Program-made: the position numbers and the translations under genes
Assembly (NCBI RefSeq): GCF_030052995.1
Contig: NZ_JASJPW010000001.1
Location: 3,400,001-3,464,000 of the forward strand
Origin: Gemmobacter sp. 24YEA27
Lineage (GTDB): Bacteria; Pseudomonadota; Alphaproteobacteria; Rhodobacterales; Rhodobacteraceae
Reading direction: 5' to 3'
DNA: 64,000 nt
The notes under the pieces: generated by a model
Databases searched by the model: none
Seen by the model: the letters and a program-made list of their open reading frames with translations, nothing else
What the model was told of the DNA's origin: nothing
In this document: in pieces, positions 41,796-48,040 of the stretch
Position numbering within the stretch: the stretch's first letter is position 1
Layout: the number at the start of each line of letters is the position of its first letter

Positions 41796-42029
41796 TCACG
41801 CAGCGTCCTTTTCATCTTTAGGAGGGAGCACTTCGAAGGAGAACAGGGAGCGAGGCGGTGGCTCGACCCCAATCTCTGACGCAAGAGCCAGTAGCGCCGA
41901 ATACCAGCGCGGAGGCAGGGAGCCTGCTGTCACGTATCCATGAAGCGTCGAGGATCCCATGCGAAGCCGAGCGGCCACCGCGCGGTAGCCACCAAGAGCA
42001 TCGATAAAGGAGCGAGCATTTTGATACAT
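41796..42029 (-). CDS. Cro-like repressor (YdaS-type helix-turn-helix)
   Basis: 77 residues from the ATG at 42029. The helix-turn-helix ALGGYRAVAARLRMGSSTLH is at residues 11-30, followed by TAGSLPPRWYSALLALASE. It is transcribed away from the cI-like gene and shares with it a 91-bp region carrying operator repeats; the arrangement is that of a lambdoid immunity switch. Confidence 0.72.
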   Translation of the reverse strand: MYQNARSFIDALGGYRAVAARLRMGSSTLHGYVTAGSLPPRWYSALLALASEIGVEPPPRSLFSFEVLPPKDEKDAA

Positions 42030-42043
42030 ACCGCATCTTACAA

Positions 42044-42098
42044 TCTGATTATTTCAGATCGTCAAGATCAGATTGCGATGCTGTTCGATTTTTTCAGA
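42044..42098. promoter_or_regulatory. Operators between cro-like and cI-like genes
   Basis: One perfect TCTGA-N5-TCAGA site lies at 42044-42058, one degenerate site (TTCGA-N5-TCAGA) at 42084-42098, and a half-site TCAGA at 42068. All sit in the 91-bp divergent intergenic region. The same palindrome recurs at 42581 and 42611. Confidence 0.78.
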
Positions 42099-42120
42099 TC
42101 AAACCGTTAGAAGTCGGGTC

Positions 42121-42426
42121 ATGGATATCGAAGAAAAAGAGCGCATCGCGCGCTTCCGAGACACATCTCCCGAAGCGATAGCGCTGCGGCTCCGCGCAGC
42201 CAGGTCACTTGTGGCCGAACAACAAAAAGACTTCGCCGCGCTACTGAACATCAATCCAAAGACCTACCACTACCAAGAAAAAACCGGCGCGCCATCATTC
42301 CAAGTGCTTGATTATCTCTACAGAAACGCCCGAGTGGGCCCAAACTTCGTCATCATCGGTGAGATGCTTCCGCTCCCCGGCGACGTTCAGCTCGCATTGA
42401 TAGCCGCTCTCCAGCGCGCCAACTGA
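42121..42426 (+). CDS. cI-like repressor (XRE-type helix-turn-helix)
   Basis: 101 residues from the ATG at 42121. RLRAARSLVAEQQKDFAALLNINPKTYH is an XRE-type helix-turn-helix, though the second helix is unusual. There is no C-terminal LexA-like protease domain, so induction cannot follow the RecA-dependent autocleavage route; cleavage by a separate protease such as the ImmA-type protein at 26525 is one possibility. It lies between the two operator clusters. Confidence 0.7.
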   Translation: MDIEEKERIARFRDTSPEAIALRLRAARSLVAEQQKDFAALLNINPKTYHYQEKTGAPSFQVLDYLYRNARVGPNFVIIGEMLPLPGDVQLALIAALQRAN

Positions 42427-42580
42427 CAATCGGCCACAGGACTCGCTGCGGATTTATCCCAAGTTTGTGCAGCAGCACGATCAGCCGAATCGTGATCCTC
42501 AAATCCTCTCCTCCCATTCATCCGCTCACGCAAAGCGCGAGTGGCGCTGAGATATGCGACCATCATGCGGCATAATTCTG

Positions 42581-42625
42581 TCTGAAAAAATCAGATTGCA
42601 AGATTGACAGTCTGATTTTTTCAGA
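42581..42625. promoter_or_regulatory. Two operators upstream of the early plus-strand operon
   Basis: Perfect TCTGA-AAAAA-TCAGA (42581-42595) and TCTGA-TTTTT-TCAGA (42611-42625) are spaced 30 bp centre to centre, about three helical turns, which suits cooperative binding. They precede the GTG at 42665 by 40 bp and so probably control the early operon through to xis/int. The preceding ~150 bp (42427-42580) carries no gene. Confidence 0.8.
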
Positions 42626-42664
42626 TCAATGTCCACCCCCATCGCAACCCGATGGAGGCCACCC

Positions 42665-42892
42665 GTGCCCGACTATCGCCCTTCCCAGATCGAGCGCGCC
42701 CGGCGGATGCTGGCGCGCCCCGATCCTGCGCTCTCGCCCGCCGAGCAGGCCTTTCAGGAGCGCAAAGCCCGCCACGTCCTGAAATCGGCAGGTGTCCCGG
42801 TTGACTGTATAATCCTCCAGCTGCCCAGCAGCGTGGCCGAGGCCGGGCTGAGCAACCGCCGCCTCGATCAGCACCCCGGCGGTGCCGCATGA
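42665..42892 (+). CDS. Hypothetical early phage protein
   Basis: 75 residues from GTG 42665, chosen for its GGAGG site; an ATG at 42629 is in frame but lies next to the operator without a ribosome site. Basic, helical (DYRPSQIERARRMLARPDP). First gene of the early operon; overlaps the next by 4 bp. Confidence 0.6.
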   Translation: MPDYRPSQIERARRMLARPDPALSPAEQAFQERKARHVLKSAGVPVDCIILQLPSSVAEAGLSNRRLDQHPGGAA

Positions 42893-43155
42893 GCGCCCGC
42901 TGGTATTACGAGACGGTCTCGCCCGAGGGCCGCTGGATGCCGCATCTGGCAGAGACCCGCCCCGAGACCGTGATCCATGGCGGGCATTTGCGCCTGCAAC
43001 CCGCCAGCGGCAAAGGCCTCGGCCCGCGCATCCGCGCGCTGTCCAGCATCCACCCCGGCCTGGCTGATCGCAGCGTCGAGGAATTGCAGGCCATTCTCTC
43101 GCCCGACATCAACGGCGCCGCGGTGAACCCGCCCAATCCGGGAGCGGCCGCATGA
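42889..43155 (+). CDS. Hypothetical early phage protein
   Basis: 88 residues, coupled to both neighbours by ATGA overlaps. SARWYYETVSPEGRWMPHLA opens it and RIRALSSIHPGLADRSVEEL follows. No domain recognised. Confidence 0.6.
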   Translation: MSARWYYETVSPEGRWMPHLAETRPETVIHGGHLRLQPASGKGLGPRIRALSSIHPGLADRSVEELQAILSPDINGAAVNPPNPGAAA

Positions 43156-43346
43156 TCCCGCGCATCTCTTACGCCCGCGAGGTCAGGCGCTTTCTGTTCT
43201 GGCGCCGCTTCTGGCAGGCGATGGATCACCTCACCACCATCGCAATCGTGGTCTTCCTCGCCATTCTGGTCGTGATCAGCGCCCGGATGATGCTGACCAC
43301 CCTTCTCTCCCTCACCTTCACCGGCACCCCGCCGGGATGCTGCTGA
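43152..43346 (+). CDS. Small phage membrane protein
   Basis: 64 residues. A basic amphipathic N-terminus (ISYAREVRRFLFWRRFW) precedes one transmembrane helix (TIAIVVFLAILVVISARMML). It ends with two Cys. Unknown function; such peptides in early operons may modify the host membrane. Confidence 0.58.
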   Translation: MIPRISYAREVRRFLFWRRFWQAMDHLTTIAIVVFLAILVVISARMMLTTLLSLTFTGTPPGCC

Positions 43347-43357
43347 AAGGATCTGGC

Positions 43358-43693
43358 ATGTCTGCGCCTGAACTGAACTTCCTTCAATTCGTGCAAACCT
43401 TTCGTCGGGGCGAGTTGCTCGACGACTGCAACCAGAAACTCAACGAGTTGATGGACGCGATCGGTGAAACCGGAAAGAGCGGCAAGCTCGCCCTGACTTT
43501 CGATTTCAAGATCGCGAAGGGTGGCCACCTTGAGGTCACTGCCACGCCGAAGATCTCGAAGCCCAGCCAGGCGATCCCGCCGGGCATCTATTTCACGAAC
43601 GATCAGAACCGGCTCACCCGGCGCGACCCGCGCCAGATGGACATCGAGGACGAGATCGAGCGGCAGCGCGAGCGTGACCGCGAGACCGGCTGA
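43358..43693 (+). CDS. Conserved phage hypothetical protein
   Basis: 111 residues from the ATG at 43358. A helical N-terminus (FVQTFRRGELLDDCNQKLNE) is followed by a strand-rich core (KLALTFDFKIAKGGHLEVTA) and a very acidic/basic C-terminus. It stands directly upstream of the DUF2303 gene, an order I have seen described for related prophages, but its role is not known. Confidence 0.62.
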   Translation: MSAPELNFLQFVQTFRRGELLDDCNQKLNELMDAIGETGKSGKLALTFDFKIAKGGHLEVTATPKISKPSQAIPPGIYFTNDQNRLTRRDPRQMDIEDEIERQRERDRETG

Positions 43694-43734
43694 CCGCATC
43701 CACCTTTCCCTTTCCACCCTCAAAGGAGCCTGCA

Positions 43735-44631
43735 ATGGCCAAAGAGAACCAGACCGAGACCGCGCCCGATGGCGAACTGATATCGCCCCTCACCCTCGGC
43801 TTCGATGTGCGCAACCCCGGGGAGACGCTGGAAACCATCCTGAAAGGCGCGCGCCTTTTGGATCCGAACATCGCGGGCCCAGATGGCCGCGCCTATGTCG
43901 CCCTGCCGCATGACTTCAGCCTGCACGAAATGAAGGATCGGGCAGAGTTGCCCCCCTGGCAAAAGCAGCGCGTGATCGTCGATGACCGCGCCTCGCTTTC
44001 GGCCTATGCCAACCGCTTCTCGGATGAGCGCTCGATCATCATCGCCGATTATGACGCACTGACCATCTCGGCCCGGCTCGACTGGCACCACGACAACCAG
44101 TCGCACAACACCGGCACCCCCGGCCCGAACGAACACAGCGTTACCTTGAAGCTGCGCCCCTCTGAGGAGTTCAGCCGCTGGGATGCTTTTGTGAAGGCGA
44201 AGTTTCAGGATCAGGAGACCTTCGCGCGCTTCCTGGAAGAAAACAGTTCGGACGTGCTGCACCCCGATCCTGCAACCCTGATCGAGATCAGCCGCGACTT
44301 CGAAGCCACGGTCGGCCAGACCTATAAGACCTCGACGCGCCTCGACAATGGCGACCGCAAGATCTTCTTCGAGACCGAGAACCGCGCGTCCAACGGTGTG
44401 ACCGTGCCGAAGAAGATCACGCTGAACATCCCGTTCTATAACGGCGAAGAGCCGTCTGACCTCGAGGCGTTGTTCCGGTGGCGCCCGTCTGGTGGCGGCG
44501 CAGTCGTGTTCGCCCTGGAATGGCACCGCGTCGAATATGCCCGCCGGGCACATTTCACCGCCATCGCCTACGCCGCTGCCGAAGAGACCGGCCTGCCCGT
44601 CGTCATCGGTCGCGAAGCTCCCGCAGCCTGA
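43735..44631 (+). CDS. DUF2303 family phage protein
   Basis: 298 residues. VIVDDRASLSAYANRF and the middle SVTLKLRPSEEFSRWDAFV followed by ISRDFEATVGQTYKTS agree with DUF2303, a family found in phage recombination or early gene blocks. Function unknown, possibly ssDNA- or recombination-related by context. Ribosome site AAAGGAG before the ATG at 43735. Confidence 0.85.
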   Translation: MAKENQTETAPDGELISPLTLGFDVRNPGETLETILKGARLLDPNIAGPDGRAYVALPHDFSLHEMKDRAELPPWQKQRVIVDDRASLSAYANRFSDERSIIIADYDALTISARLDWHHDNQSHNTGTPGPNEHSVTLKLRPSEEFSRWDAFVKAKFQDQETFARFLEENSSDVLHPDPATLIEISRDFEATVGQTYKTSTRLDNGDRKIFFETENRASNGVTVPKKITLNIPFYNGEEPSDLEALFRWRPSGGGAVVFALEWHRVEYARRAHFTAIAYAAAEETGLPVVIGREAPAA

Positions 44632-44806
44632 GTTTCGCAGGCGCGAGCGGCATGCCTTGCCCCGCGCCTACTTGCCCCGGTGGCGCCCTGCCAGGTGACC
44701 ACCGGGGTTTTTACCCCGACCGGGGCGGCGGGTGATCCGCCCCAACCCTCCCTGTTGGACCTCTCTCGGCCAGATCAAAGGCCGGGAGCTTTTTCCAGGA
44801 ACCGAT

Positions 44807-45001
44807 ATGACCCTGCATTGCGATAAAACCGGCCGCCACTGGCCCTGCGACAGCTTCTCGCAGGCGGTGCGTATGGCTCCAAACCTTGGCCTGACCGACT
44901 GGACATGGTGCCAGGGCGATACCACTCCGCCCACCATGCGCGAGACCATCGCCGAGATGCGGCGCCGCCCGCGCCACCGGATTACCGCGGGGATCGAGTG
45001 A
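44807..45001 (+). CDS. Small hypothetical phage protein
   Basis: 64 residues from the ATG at 44807 (AGGAA site). MTLHCDKTGRHWPCDSFSQ contains two Cys; the rest is polar with a basic end (EMRRRPRHRITAG). No domain. Confidence 0.5.
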   Translation: MTLHCDKTGRHWPCDSFSQAVRMAPNLGLTDWTWCQGDTTPPTMRETIAEMRRRPRHRITAGIE

Positions 45002-45080
45002 TGCTGGATCAGTCGCCCCGCATAGCCTGCCGCCCGACCGCGAGCCCGACTTCATCATCGGCACCGCTGAGCGCCCCTAC

Positions 45081-45455
45081 ATGCTCCGCTGGTGGATGAT
45101 CCCGCGCAACGAGGTCTTCAACGTCTACTACCACCGCATCCTGCGCGACGACGACGACCGCGCCCTGCACGATCACCCTTGGCCAAGTTTTTCGGTGATG
45201 ATCGCAGGCCAGTTGCGCGAAATCACTGCCGACGGCGCGCGCATCATCCGCGCTGGCGAGTGCGTGTATCGCGGCCCGGATTTCGCTCACCGTCTGGAAT
45301 TGATCGACGGCCAGCCGTGCGAGACCCTTTTCATCACCGGCCCGAAGGTCCGCGAATGGGGCTTCCACTGCCCGCGAGGCTGGGTTCACTGGCAGGACTT
45401 CGTTGCGCCGGGCGAGCATGGCCAGGTTGGTAGCGGCTGCGGGGAGATGGGATGA
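45081..45455 (+). CDS. Cupin-like phage protein (likely frameshifted at its start)
   Basis: The frame from ATG 45081 encodes 124 residues with a cupin-like barrel: DRALHDHPWPSFSVMIAGQL (HDH metal ligands), then GPDFAHRLELIDG and WVHWQDF. Upstream the same frame reads LPPDREPDFIIGTAERPY, protein-like but without a start. The ATG at 45001 (MLDQSP) is in another frame. One extra C in the CCCC run near 45016-45019 would join them. Thus the true gene probably starts at 45001. Confidence 0.68.
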   Translation: MLRWWMIPRNEVFNVYYHRILRDDDDRALHDHPWPSFSVMIAGQLREITADGARIIRAGECVYRGPDFAHRLELIDGQPCETLFITGPKVREWGFHCPRGWVHWQDFVAPGEHGQVGSGCGEMG

Positions 45456-45892
45456 TCATGCGCGACCATACCCCATCCTCCCGCGTCCAGCTTTCACGCG
45501 CCAAAGGCTCGCGCCTGCCGGCCAATACCGTACGCTGCGACCGTTCCACCATGTTTGGCAATCCATGGGTACCGGGCGAGCCCAGTGGCTTGCGCATCCC
45601 GAACGGATCACTGCAGGGGAAAATGGATTGGTATCCGCCGATCCCCATGAGCGAGATCCTGACGCCGGAACGCGCGGTTGCGCTTCACGCTGACTGGCTG
45701 CGCACCGGTAACCCCTATCTGCCCGCAGGCCTGAGCGGGCCGGATGTGACGCGCTGCATCGACGCCCTCGAAGAGCTGCGCATTGCAGTCCTTGAGCGCC
45801 TGCCCGCCCTGCGCGGTCACTGCTTCGCATGCTGGTGCAAGCCGGGATCGCCCTGCCATGCCGAGACGCTGATGGAGATCGCTAATGGATGA
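45452..45892 (+). CDS. DUF4326 domain protein
   Basis: 146 residues. SRVQLSRAKGSRLPANTVRC begins the DUF4326 core, CDRSTMFGNPW follows, and the end is GHCFACWCKPGSPCHAETLM with several Cys and His that may bind metal. The family is frequent in phages and of unknown function. Overlaps both neighbours. Confidence 0.85.
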   Translation: MIMRDHTPSSRVQLSRAKGSRLPANTVRCDRSTMFGNPWVPGEPSGLRIPNGSLQGKMDWYPPIPMSEILTPERAVALHADWLRTGNPYLPAGLSGPDVTRCIDALEELRIAVLERLPALRGHCFACWCKPGSPCHAETLMEIANG

Positions 45893-46166
45893 TCGTGTTC
45901 AGCTTTATGTCTGTGAGAACTGCGGCAGATCCATCCACGAAGGCGAAAAGTACCAGCCCGCTGACGATGCGAATTTTTGCGAGGAGCATGCAGCAACTCT
46001 CGCCGATATCCTTGCCTTCTGGGAAGGCGATGTCGCCGACCAGTCTGGTGATGCCTACTGGCCGGATGAGTTCGAATCCCTCGAAGACGCGCAAGAACAT
46101 GTCGCTGAACTGCGTGAGCGCGTTGCCCGCGACGGCGCAGACTTCAAGCCGCTGCGTGAGGCCTGA
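45885..46166 (+). CDS. Small zinc-binding-like phage protein
   Basis: 93 residues. N-terminal CENC ... FCEEH supplies a Cys3-His set that suggests a zinc finger; the C-terminus is acidic and helical (LEDAQEHVAELRERVAR). Part of the early operon. Confidence 0.6.
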   Translation: MDDRVQLYVCENCGRSIHEGEKYQPADDANFCEEHAATLADILAFWEGDVADQSGDAYWPDEFESLEDAQEHVAELRERVARDGADFKPLREA

Positions 46167-46168
46167 TT

Positions 46169-46492
46169 ATGGATGGCCACACCATTCCCCACACCTGCAA
46201 AGGCAGTCTCGCCATAGCCGAGGAGACCATTGAAGTCTGCTGGGACGATCCTGCCGCAGCAGCGCAGGTTCTCGCATTTGCCGCGATCATTGCAGCGCTG
46301 AAAGCCGGCATCACCATCGGCGAACTCGCCCAGCACGTCATCCGGATGGAGGAACCTGCCCGCGTTCTGACCGGCACAGGCCAGCTCGCGAAACCGGCGC
46401 CGAATTGCGCGCGCTGCGAGGACACCCGGTTTCTGGATAGCCACTTGATCCTTGAGCAGTGCCCGGACTGCAACCCGGAGATCCCGAAATGA
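46169..46492 (+). CDS. Hypothetical phage protein with C-terminal Cys pairs
   Basis: 107 residues. Central hydrophobic helix (AQVLAFAAIIAALKAGITIG) and a C-terminal CARC ... CPDC pair that could hold zinc. ATGA-coupled to the tiny frame at 46489. Confidence 0.6.
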   Translation: MDGHTIPHTCKGSLAIAEETIEVCWDDPAAAAQVLAFAAIIAALKAGITIGELAQHVIRMEEPARVLTGTGQLAKPAPNCARCEDTRFLDSHLILEQCPDCNPEIPK

Positions 46493-46539
46493 CCCGGGCG
46501 AACTGCGCCCATCTGATGGTGAGGGAGGAAGCGGCATAA
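46489..46539 (+). CDS. 16-residue coupling peptide before xis
   Basis: It starts in the previous stop (ATGA) and its stop overlaps the next start (TAATG), so it links translation of two genes. It encodes MTRANCAHLMVREEAA. It may matter only for ribosome delivery to the excisionase gene, whose GGGAGG site lies inside it. Confidence 0.4.
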   Translation: MTRANCAHLMVREEAA

Positions 46540-46784
46540 TGGGGAAGCACGCACCAGTCAGCTACCAGCCCCGCTTGCTAGGGTCGCAAGAGGCCGCAAC
46601 ATATCTGGGCGTCAGCGAGACCACGCTTCGCGCGCTGGAGATCCCTCGCCGCATTATGGGCGGTCGCAAGCTATTTGATCGCCTCGACCTTGACCGATAT
46701 GCGTCTGAACTGCCCTATGAAGGCGACAAGGCAAATGCCGACGAGGTAGATCTTTGCGATCAGCATTTCGGATTGAAGCGGTGA
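46539..46784 (+). CDS. Excisionase-like helix-turn-helix protein
   Basis: 81 residues from the ATG at 46539. LLGSQEAATYLGVSETTLRA is a MerR/AlpA-type winged helix start, and IMGGRKLFDRLDLDRYASEL completes it. It overlaps the integrase GTG by 4 bp. Position and fold indicate the recombination directionality factor of element B. Confidence 0.8.
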   Translation: MGKHAPVSYQPRLLGSQEAATYLGVSETTLRALEIPRRIMGGRKLFDRLDLDRYASELPYEGDKANADEVDLCDQHFGLKR

Positions 46785-47836
46785 AGCTGCCCCGGGTGCA
46801 AAGGATCCGCCGCGGGGACAAGGTGCTATGTTACCACCGGCCGACTGGTACACGCCTGCCGGATCTCCCCGAAACCCACCCGGAATTTATAGCCGCCTGG
46901 GCCAGGGCCGAGGCGACAGTGCCGGACTATGCGCCTAAGCTGGACAAGGGTTCAGTCGCAATGATGGTGCGGAACGTTCGCGCATCGAAACGCTGGAAAG
47001 GTCTGTCCACGACCTACAAGGTCAGCCTCAGATTTCATCTGGAACGTATTGAGGGCGCCCATGGCACCCTTCCCGTCAAAGGTCTGCGCGAGAAACACAT
47101 TGCGGCCGACCTCGCAACGCTCGACCCCAATCCCGCCAATGCCAGCCTTAAATGTTGGCGCCTTATCTTTGCGCAAGCAAAGGTCGACAATGTCATCGAG
47201 ACCGATCCAAGCCTCGGGATCAAGAAGGCGCAGACGAAAAGCCCCGGCCACGCCGCGTGGTCACAGCATGACGTGGACAGGTTTCGCGAACACTGGCGCC
47301 CCGGAACCCGTCAGCGCGCCGCCTTCGAACTTCTGGCATGGACCGGCGCACGGGTGAGCGATGCTGCAACCATGTGCCGATCACATATTGCCAGCGATGG
47401 GCTGCTGTCGTTCCGCCAACAAAAAACCGGCGGGCTTGCACATGTGCCTTGGACCTCGCCTCTGCCCGCCTGGGCGAGAGCGTGGGAAACGGAACGGGAA
47501 GAAGTGCGCGCCATCGTAATGGCAACTGCCGGCTTCACCCTGCTCGAAACGTCATTGGGCAAATCCAGAACCGTAAAAGGGCTGTCGAACTTCATCACTG
47601 CGGCCGCCGTGGCTGCTGGAATAACTGGCAAGACGCCTCACGGGCTCAGAAAGTATCGCCTTTCAGCAATCGCGGAATCAGGAGGATCAGCCCATGCGAT
47701 CATGGCTTGGGGTGGCCATGCGAGCCTGGCGGAAGCAGAAGCCTATACCCGGGCAGCAAGTCGCAAAGCCGTGGTAATCGGGGCGGAACAAGAACAGAAC
47801 GCTGTAAACGAATTAAAAAATACCAGTAAACGGTGA
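46781..47836 (+). CDS. int: Tyrosine recombinase integrase of element B
   Basis: 351 residues from GTG 46781. An N-terminal arm-binding part and core-binding helices (SKRWKGLSTTYKVSLRFHL) precede the catalytic domain: Arg in WTGARVSD, HGLRKYR (HxxR), WGGHASLAEAEAYTRA (His and Tyr). All five catalytic positions are present. Its stop lies 36 bp from the att core in the tRNA-Arg gene, so it is the enzyme that put element B there. Confidence 0.93.
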   Translation: MKLPRVQRIRRGDKVLCYHRPTGTRLPDLPETHPEFIAAWARAEATVPDYAPKLDKGSVAMMVRNVRASKRWKGLSTTYKVSLRFHLERIEGAHGTLPVKGLREKHIAADLATLDPNPANASLKCWRLIFAQAKVDNVIETDPSLGIKKAQTKSPGHAAWSQHDVDRFREHWRPGTRQRAAFELLAWTGARVSDAATMCRSHIASDGLLSFRQQKTGGLAHVPWTSPLPAWARAWETEREEVRAIVMATAGFTLLETSLGKSRTVKGLSNFITAAAVAAGITGKTPHGLRKYRLSAIAESGGSAHAIMAWGGHASLAEAEAYTRAASRKAVVIGAEQEQNAVNELKNTSKR

Positions 47837-47872
47837 TTTTAATTCAACAAAAACAACGCTCTGCAAGCTATG

Positions 47873-47887
47873 TGGTGATCCCGACAG
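47873..47887. repeat. att core within the tRNA-Arg 3' end (right end of element B)
   Basis: TGGTGATCCCGACAG, identical to 24526-24540. Left of it is phage DNA (integrase), right of it the rest of the tRNA, so integration kept the tRNA gene whole. Confidence 0.9.
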
Positions 47888-47949
47888 GACTTGAACCTGT
47901 AACCTGCCCCTTAGGAGGGGGCTGCTCTATCCAGTTGAGCCACGGGACC
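47873..47949 (-). tRNA. tRNA-Arg (anticodon CCT)
   Basis: On the minus strand from 47949: acceptor GGTCCCG pairs with CGGGATC, D-arm GCTC..GAGC, anticodon stem GCCCC/GGGGC around loop CTCCTAA (anticodon CCT), T-arm ACAGG-TTCAAGT-CCTGT, discriminator A and an encoded CCA. Its last 15 bases form the att core of elements A and B. Confidence 0.96.
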
Positions 47950-48040
47950 GACCGCGCCTTCAATGCACAAAATCCCACGTCATGGCAACCTCCGGGGCTG
48001 ACCAGGACGCGGGTTTCTGCGGCGATGTGCCTTTGAGGGG

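Larger units (their letters stand above)
24526..47887. mobile_element. Element B: prophage-like element integrated at tRNA-Arg(CCT)
   Basis: It is bounded by 15-bp direct repeats, with an intact integrase next to the tRNA end. It holds an immunity switch, early operon, DNA-modification and replication genes, NusG-like antiterminator, terminase small subunit, a terminase-tail-fibre fusion, lysis genes and AT-rich cargo. No portal, protease, capsid, connector, tape-measure or baseplate gene is present. It is thus either a prophage with one large deletion or a satellite-like element. Confidence 0.85.

Noticed and set aside
44695..44727. CCGGGGTTTTTACCCC hairpin-like stretch after the DUF2303 gene
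   Set aside because: The T-run lies in the loop rather than after the stem, and the early operon seems to continue, so no terminator is called.
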